A stretch of DNA of 64,000 nucleotides from Streptomyces canus 299MFChir4.1 (GTDB lineage Bacteria > Actinomycetota > Actinomycetes > Streptomycetales > Streptomycetaceae): positions 45,268-109,267 of the forward strand of contig NZ_KB911609.1 in NCBI RefSeq assembly GCF_000383615.1, given 5' to 3'. Below, in pieces: positions 62,874-64,000 of this stretch. Position 1 is the stretch's first letter. Each line of letters begins with the position of its first letter. The notes beneath the pieces are model-generated. The model had not been told where the DNA came from and did not search any database. It saw only the letters and a list, made by a program, of their open reading frames with translations. Both the position numbers and the translations under genes were made by a program.

Positions 62874-62903
62874 CATGCCCGAAACCAGTGGATTTCGGGC
62901 ATG
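62874..62903. repeat. Inverted repeat in the element end
   Basis: CATGCCCGAAA and TTTCGGGCATG form an 11-bp perfect stem with an eight-base loop. It lies between the att fragment and the FtsK remnant; it could be a terminator or a protein site. The ATG inside its right arm begins a 34-codon frame of unclear value. Confidence 0.7.
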
Positions 62904-63023
62904 AGTGAGGTGTATTCTAATCCGTTCGGCTCACACCAACTCGAAGACGTAGAAGCGGCGTTGGCAATCCAAGACGTGGTGCCACGGGAGTCCGGAAGAT
63001 GCTGAGGCACACATTCTGGCTAA

Positions 63024-63626
63024 TCGCTTGGAAGCGGCGGTAACCCGCCTGACGATGCCAGAATCCATCTACGTCCCTGGGGCCTGCCCGAGAGTGAACG
63101 GCCCACCCCCGTCGTCCTGTTCGTCGACGAGGTGGCCGAACTCTTCCTCACCGCCACCCGCAAGGACGAGGAACGCCGCGACGAGATGGTCACCCAGCTC
63201 ATCCGCCTCGCCCAGCTCGGCCGCGCGGCCGGCATCTACCTGGAGGTCTGCGGGCAGCGCTTCGGCGCCGAACTCGGCAAGGGCGCCACCATGCTCCGCG
63301 CCCAGCTCACCGGCCGCGTCTGCCACCGCGTCAACGACGAAGCCTCCGCCAAGATGGCCCTCGGCGACATCGCCCCGGAAGCGGTCTCCGCCGCCTGCGC
63401 CATCGCCCCCGAACTGCCCGGCCTGGCCGTCGCGGGCGACACCTCCGGCGGCTGGTCCCGCATCCGCACCCCGTACCTCTCCCTCGGCGACGCCGCCGAG
63501 ATCTGCCGGGAATCGGCCCACCTGGTGCCCGACCTGACCGCGCTCAAGCCCTTCCGGCCCGACGTCCCCGTACGCCCCGTCGAGACCCCGGCCCCGCCAG
63601 TCCTGCCGCACCCGGTGACCGACTGA
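63024..63626 (+). pseudogene. C-terminal fragment of an FtsK/SpoIIIE-type conjugation protein (TraB/Tra of AICE)
   Basis: About 190 residues of an FtsK-like translocase: the Walker B region VVLFVDEVAELFL, then MVTQLIRLAQLGRAAGIYLEVCGQRFG, LRAQLTGRVCHRVNDEASA and GLAVAGDTSGGWSRIRTPY. The Walker A half and all upstream domains are absent; a stop codon at 63021 closes the frame. These proteins move double-stranded DNA between mycelia in actinomycete integrative conjugative elements. The remnant places such an element here. Confidence 0.85.
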
Positions 63627-63712
63627 CGCGCTCCCCTCCACCCGGTCGGCGTGACCGCCTCACGCCACGTCCCTACCCCTGCCATGCCCGCAACCGAAAG
63701 GAGCCGGACCGT

Positions 63713-64000
63713 TGCGCGCCCATCTGGCCCGTGTCGACGCGGTGTTGGTCCAGGCGCTCATCGCCGCCGCACTGTCCTTCGCCCACATCCACGACATCGC
63801 CACGGCGGCCGGACAGGACGGATGGAAAGCGTGGGCCTACCCGATCAGCGTTGACCTGCTGCTCGTCGCCGCATCCGTGCGACGGCAGGATTCGGCGCTC
63901 CGCCCGGACGGCCCCACCGAGTCTGCGGCGGGGGCTTGTCGTGATGGAGATCGTGACTCACAGATGCCTGAAAATCCCAATCAAACTGGGGGTTTGTGGT
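63713..64000 (+). CDS. DUF2637 (SpdB-like) membrane protein, truncated, runs off the window
   Basis: AAAGGAG precedes the TTG at 63713. Residues 1-52 (RAHLARVDAVLVQALIAAAL, FAHIHDIATAAGQDGWKAWA, PISVDLLLVAAS) are typical of DUF2637 proteins found beside FtsK in Streptomyces elements. After LLLVAAS the family sequence stops and a non-hydrophobic, low-bias tail follows to the window edge. The later membrane helices are missing, so the gene is broken near 63868. It remains open at 64000. Confidence 0.7.

Noticed and set aside
62063..63010. Minus-strand frame of 315 codons across the tRNA-Gly fragment
   Set aside because: It contains the KLRARVRFSSPAL-type peptide that arises from translating a tRNA and overlaps the ABC permease.

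Overview
The window is high-GC DNA with strong third-position G/C bias, frequent GTG starts and GTGA/ATGA gene overlaps. Gene content (msiK, DasR-type dre sites, a CdgB-like GGDEF protein, PhoRP-PhoU, CarD) marks it as the chromosome of a Streptomyces or a very close relative. From memory, the gene order groEL2 - cold-shock - thrC-like - gpgS - otsA/otsB - nagKA - cdgB - terD - soxR target - msiK - rlmB/cysS/ispF/ispD/carD - phoPR - phoU follows the S. coelicolor core; no database was consulted.

Layout. 1-4 kb: a frameshifted DinB gene, a complete IS607-family element (serine recombinase plus TnpB) and a cluster of tiny genes that look like leftovers of an integrative element. 4-10 kb: esterase, phosphoesterase, Old Yellow Enzyme, then groEL behind two tandem CIRCE operators. 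10-12.6 kb: cold-shock protein and an operon of a threonine-synthase-like PLP enzyme plus a MoaD/ThiS-like sulfur carrier, preceded by a SAM-I riboswitch; I read this as a probable protein-thiocarboxylate homocysteine/methionine route. 12.7-16 kb: glucosylglycerate and trehalose synthesis (gpgS, otsA, otsB). 16-21 kb: a sugar-binding lipoprotein divergent from nagK-nagA with two dre sites, a PfkB-type sugar kinase, and a secreted-protein gene with an amber codon at position 3. 21-33 kb: membrane and secreted proteins, CdgB-like diguanylate cyclase, flavin reductase, acetyltransferases, ECF sigma factor, ArfB, TerD, an M1 peptidase and others. 33-40 kb: a quinone oxidoreductase behind a SoxR box, FAD oxidoreductases, an APH-like kinase, a two-component system and tRNA-Thr(UGU). 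40-52 kb: a solitary TnpB next to the tRNA, msiK, a nucleotidyltransferase, DoxX, rlmB, cysS, ispF, ispD, carD. 51-55 kb: lipoprotein, phoP-phoR, PHO box, phoU and a Cys-rich peptide. 55-58 kb: poorly conserved, partly decayed DNA. 58-62 kb: PadR regulator plus an FtsX-type ABC exporter. 62.6-64 kb: the 3' half of a tRNA-Gly with its terminator abutting a broken FtsK/TraB gene and a broken DUF2637 gene, i.e. one end of a decayed integrative conjugative element.

How the parts connect. Several regulons can be read directly: CIRCE/HrcA for groEL, SAM-I for the thrC-like operon, DasR for nagKA and possibly msiK, SoxR for the quinone oxidoreductase, PhoP for phoRP/phoU. Mobile DNA (IS607, solitary TnpB, element remnants) sits between otherwise conserved core blocks, beside tRNAs and in gene-poor gaps.

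Limits: calls rest on reading translations and motifs by eye. Starts were chosen from Shine-Dalgarno sites, overlaps and family N-termini. No alignment, folding or database search was run.
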